A stretch of 7,534 nt of DNA from Bacteroidales bacterium 45-6 (GTDB lineage: Bacteria > Bacteroidota > Bacteroidia > Bacteroidales > Dysgonomonadaceae): positions 1 to 7,534 of the forward strand of contig MKRS01000496.1 of NCBI GenBank assembly GCA_001897035.1, written 5' to 3'. Made by a program: the position numbers and the translations under genes. Shown here in pieces: positions 6,420 to 7,534 of the stretch. How positions within the stretch are numbered: the first letter of the stretch is position 1; every line of letters begins with the position of its first letter. The notes under the pieces are model-generated. The model worked only from the letters and a program-made list of their open reading frames with translations. It was not told the origin of the DNA and searched no databases.

Positions 6420-6459
6420 TTTTATAACATATCGGAATAAAGTGTACGTTTCGACACTT
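6420..6459 (+). promoter_or_regulatory. Candidate araD promoter with overlapping AraR-like operator
   Basis: AAGTGT (6440-6445) and ACACTT (6454-6459) form a 20-bp interrupted palindrome with 8-nt spacing, about 50 bp upstream of araD. Inside it, TACGTTTC (6445-6452) differs by one base from the Bacteroides -7 box TAnnTTTG. TTTT at 6420-6423 lies 21 bp upstream, where the -33 TTTG is expected. A repressor bound to the palindrome would cover the -7 box and the start point, fitting an arabinose-released repressor. Assignment to AraR is inferred from the neighbouring gene. Confidence 0.5.
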
Positions 6460-6508
6460 ATTACTATCATTGCAATGTAATAAATTAACCTAAGTTGTAT
6501 AGTCTATT

Positions 6509-7198
6509 ATGTTGAAAAAATTAAAACAAGAGGTCTTTGAGGCCAATATGGATCTTGTCAAACACGGTTTAGTGATTTTCACTTGGGGCAATGTGAGTGG
6601 GATCGACCGTGAAAAGGAATTAGTGGTAATCAAGCCTTCCGGTGTTTCTTACGATGTGATGAAAGCCGAGGACATGGTTGTGCTCGATCTCAACGGCAAT
6701 GTGGTGGAAGGCAAACTGAAACCCTCTTCCGACACGGCAACCCATTTGGCTCTTTACAAGGCTTTCCCCAACGTGGGAGGAATTGTCCACACCCATTCGA
6801 CCTATGCCACGGCCTGGTCTCAGGCAGGAATCGATTTGCCCAGCATTGGCACCACACATGCCGATTATTTCAAGGACAATATTCCCTGCACCCGCGACAT
6901 GACCAAGGAAGAGATCGAAAATCAATACGAACTGGAAACAGGAAATGTCATTATAGAATGTTTCCGTTCGGCAAATCTGAATGAAGATTACACTCCTGGC
7001 GTTTTGGTGAACAACCATGGCCCTTTTTCGTGGGGAAAAGATCCGCACAATGCCGTTCACAACGCTGTCGTGTTGGAGCAAGTGGCCAAGATGGCAAGCA
7101 TATCTTTTGCCGTGAATCCAAACCTGAAAATGAATGAAGAACTGATTAAGAAGCATTTTTTCCGCAAACACGGGCCGGATGCGTATTACGGACAATAG
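6509..7198 (+). CDS. araD: L-ribulose-5-phosphate 4-epimerase
   Basis: This 229-residue class II aldolase/epimerase-fold enzyme converts L-ribulose-5-phosphate to D-xylulose-5-phosphate, the last step of bacterial L-arabinose catabolism. Metal ligands matching E. coli AraD Asp76, His95, His97 and His171 are seen as Asp75, His94 and His96 ([11 protein letters not shown]) and His170 ([10 protein letters not shown]). Asn28 (TWGNVSG), Lys42 (IKPSGVSYD) and Asp119 (THADYF) match substrate-site or catalytic positions. The C-terminal YYGQ supplies the catalytic Tyr227 (E. coli Tyr229). Length is within two residues of the E. coli protein (231), so the gene is intact. Two acetyl-like L-fuculose aldolase relatives share the fold, but the His/Asp pattern, the YYGQ end and the adjacent araA make AraD clear. 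A 165-bp gap with a promoter candidate precedes it. Confidence 0.96.
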   Translation: MLKKLKQEVFEANMDLVKHGLVIFTWGNVSGIDREKELVVIKPSGVSYDVMKAEDMVVLDLNGNVVEGKLKPSSDTATHLALYKAFPNVGGIVHTHSTYATAWSQAGIDLPSIGTTHADYFKDNIPCTRDMTKEEIENQYELETGNVIIECFRSANLNEDYTPGVLVNNHGPFSWGKDPHNAVHNAVVLEQVAKMASISFAVNPNLKMNEELIKKHFFRKHGPDAYYGQ

Positions 7199-7220
7199 GC
7201 CCATCTGGAAATGAACCAAT

Positions 7221-7251
7221 TCCGGCAAGGTTTTATAGCTGCATTTCTGGT
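7221..7251 (+). repeat. Leader segment similar to 6344-6377 (copy 2)
   Basis: TCCGGCA (7221-7227), TTTT (7231-7234), CTGCATT (7239-7245) and CTGGTT (7247-7252) repeat the order seen after the araR stop. Sequence between the blocks differs, as expected for an old duplication or a shared functional element. Confidence 0.4.
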
Positions 7252-7294
7252 TAAATATTCAGAATTCCAAGTAAAATAATTATTCACCCTAATA

Positions 7295-7334
7295 GGTTGT
7301 TGCCGAGGTGGTTAGTTGCCCGTTGCCAACAATC
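7295..7334 (+). repeat. GTTGCC repeats and hairpin in the araA leader
   Basis: GTTGCC occurs three times (7299-7304, 7315-7320, 7322-7327) just ahead of araA. GGTTGTTG (7295-7302) can pair with CAACAATC (7327-7334) over 8 bp including one G-U wobble, with a 24-nt loop. The structure ends 22 bp before the araA ATG, so it could affect translation or binding of a regulator. The rest of the 158-bp araD-araA gap shows no clear promoter or terminator. Confidence 0.45.
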
Positions 7335-7356
7335 CATTGTTAATTCAAAAAATTAT

Positions 7357-7534
7357 ATGAGCTTTTTTAAAGATTATGAAGTTTGGTTCGTCACAGGCGC
7401 CCAACTTTTGTATGGCGGAGACGCTGTGGTGGCAGTAGATGCCCATTCGAACGAAATGGTCAAAGGATTGAACGATTCTGGAAACCTTCCGGTAAAGGTG
7501 GTTTATAAAGGAACAGCAAATTCATCTGCCGAGA
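7357..7534 (+). CDS. araA: L-arabinose isomerase, N-terminal part
   Basis: Only the first 59 codons are in the window, and the frame is open at the right edge. L-arabinose isomerase converts L-arabinose to L-ribulose in the cytoplasm, the first step before ribulokinase and AraD; the full enzyme is normally about 500 residues. The N-terminus carries the family hallmark YEVWFVTGAQLLYG at residues 7-20, matching E. coli AraA (NYEVWFVIGSQHLYG), followed by the expected helix and LPVKVVYKGTA (44-54). The ATG at 7357 starts at the same place as known AraA proteins. It follows an A/T-rich leader (AATTCAAAAAATTAT) of Bacteroidetes type. It lies 158 bp behind araD in the same direction. Confidence 0.95.
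   Translation, partial: MSFFKDYEVWFVTGAQLLYGGDAVVAVDAHSNEMVKGLNDSGNLPVKVVYKGTANSSAE

Noticed and set aside
1..7534. CRISPR array, insertion sequence, tRNA or rRNA.
   Set aside because: No regularly spaced repeats, transposase motifs or tRNA-like cloverleafs were seen on either strand.

Overview
The window joins two unrelated kinds of DNA. Bases 1 to about 1020 are GC-rich, with codon third positions almost all G or C. They carry the 3' part of a TerC/Alx-type membrane protein gene (+) and, convergent to it, the 3' part of a histidine phosphatase gene (-). From about 1025 to the end the DNA is much more AT-rich, intergenic regions especially so, and every gene has a Bacteroidales-like protein (Bacteroides/Parabacteroides type). 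The switch falls inside two genes at once: an RRM RNA-binding protein gene loses its C-terminal end and the phosphatase gene loses its N-terminal RHG motif, both on the minus strand. The simplest reading is a chimeric join (assembly or library artefact) within about 1011-1025. The GC-rich donor may be a proteobacterium or an actinobacterium; I cannot place it more closely.

Layout of the Bacteroidales part: the truncated RRM gene (-, start at 1250); a 543-bp AT-rich divergent intergenic region; galM (mutarotase, 1794-2879); a glucose/galactose MFS transporter (2895-4235), 15 bp behind galM; galK (4413-5564), after a 177-bp gap holding a long hairpin; a Nudix/winged-helix regulator of the AraR type (5654-6343), preceded by an 11-bp perfect inverted repeat; araD (6509-7198), preceded by a Bacteroides-type promoter candidate overlapped by a palindrome; and the first 59 codons of araA (7357 to the window end).

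The genes work together as a sugar-entry module. The transporter imports galactose or glucose, GalM interconverts the anomers and GalK makes galactose-1-phosphate; galT and galE are not in the window. AraA and AraD convert L-arabinose to L-ribulose and, after a kinase not seen here, L-ribulose-5-phosphate to D-xylulose-5-phosphate. The Nudix-fold regulator between the blocks is the likely arabinose-responsive repressor. Arabinose and galactose are the sugars released together from plant arabinogalactan, so adjacency makes metabolic sense. The enzymes themselves are ordinary. The points worth a second look are the junction, the candidate AraR operator over the araD promoter, related leader segments ahead of araD and araA, and the transporter's missing acidic residues.
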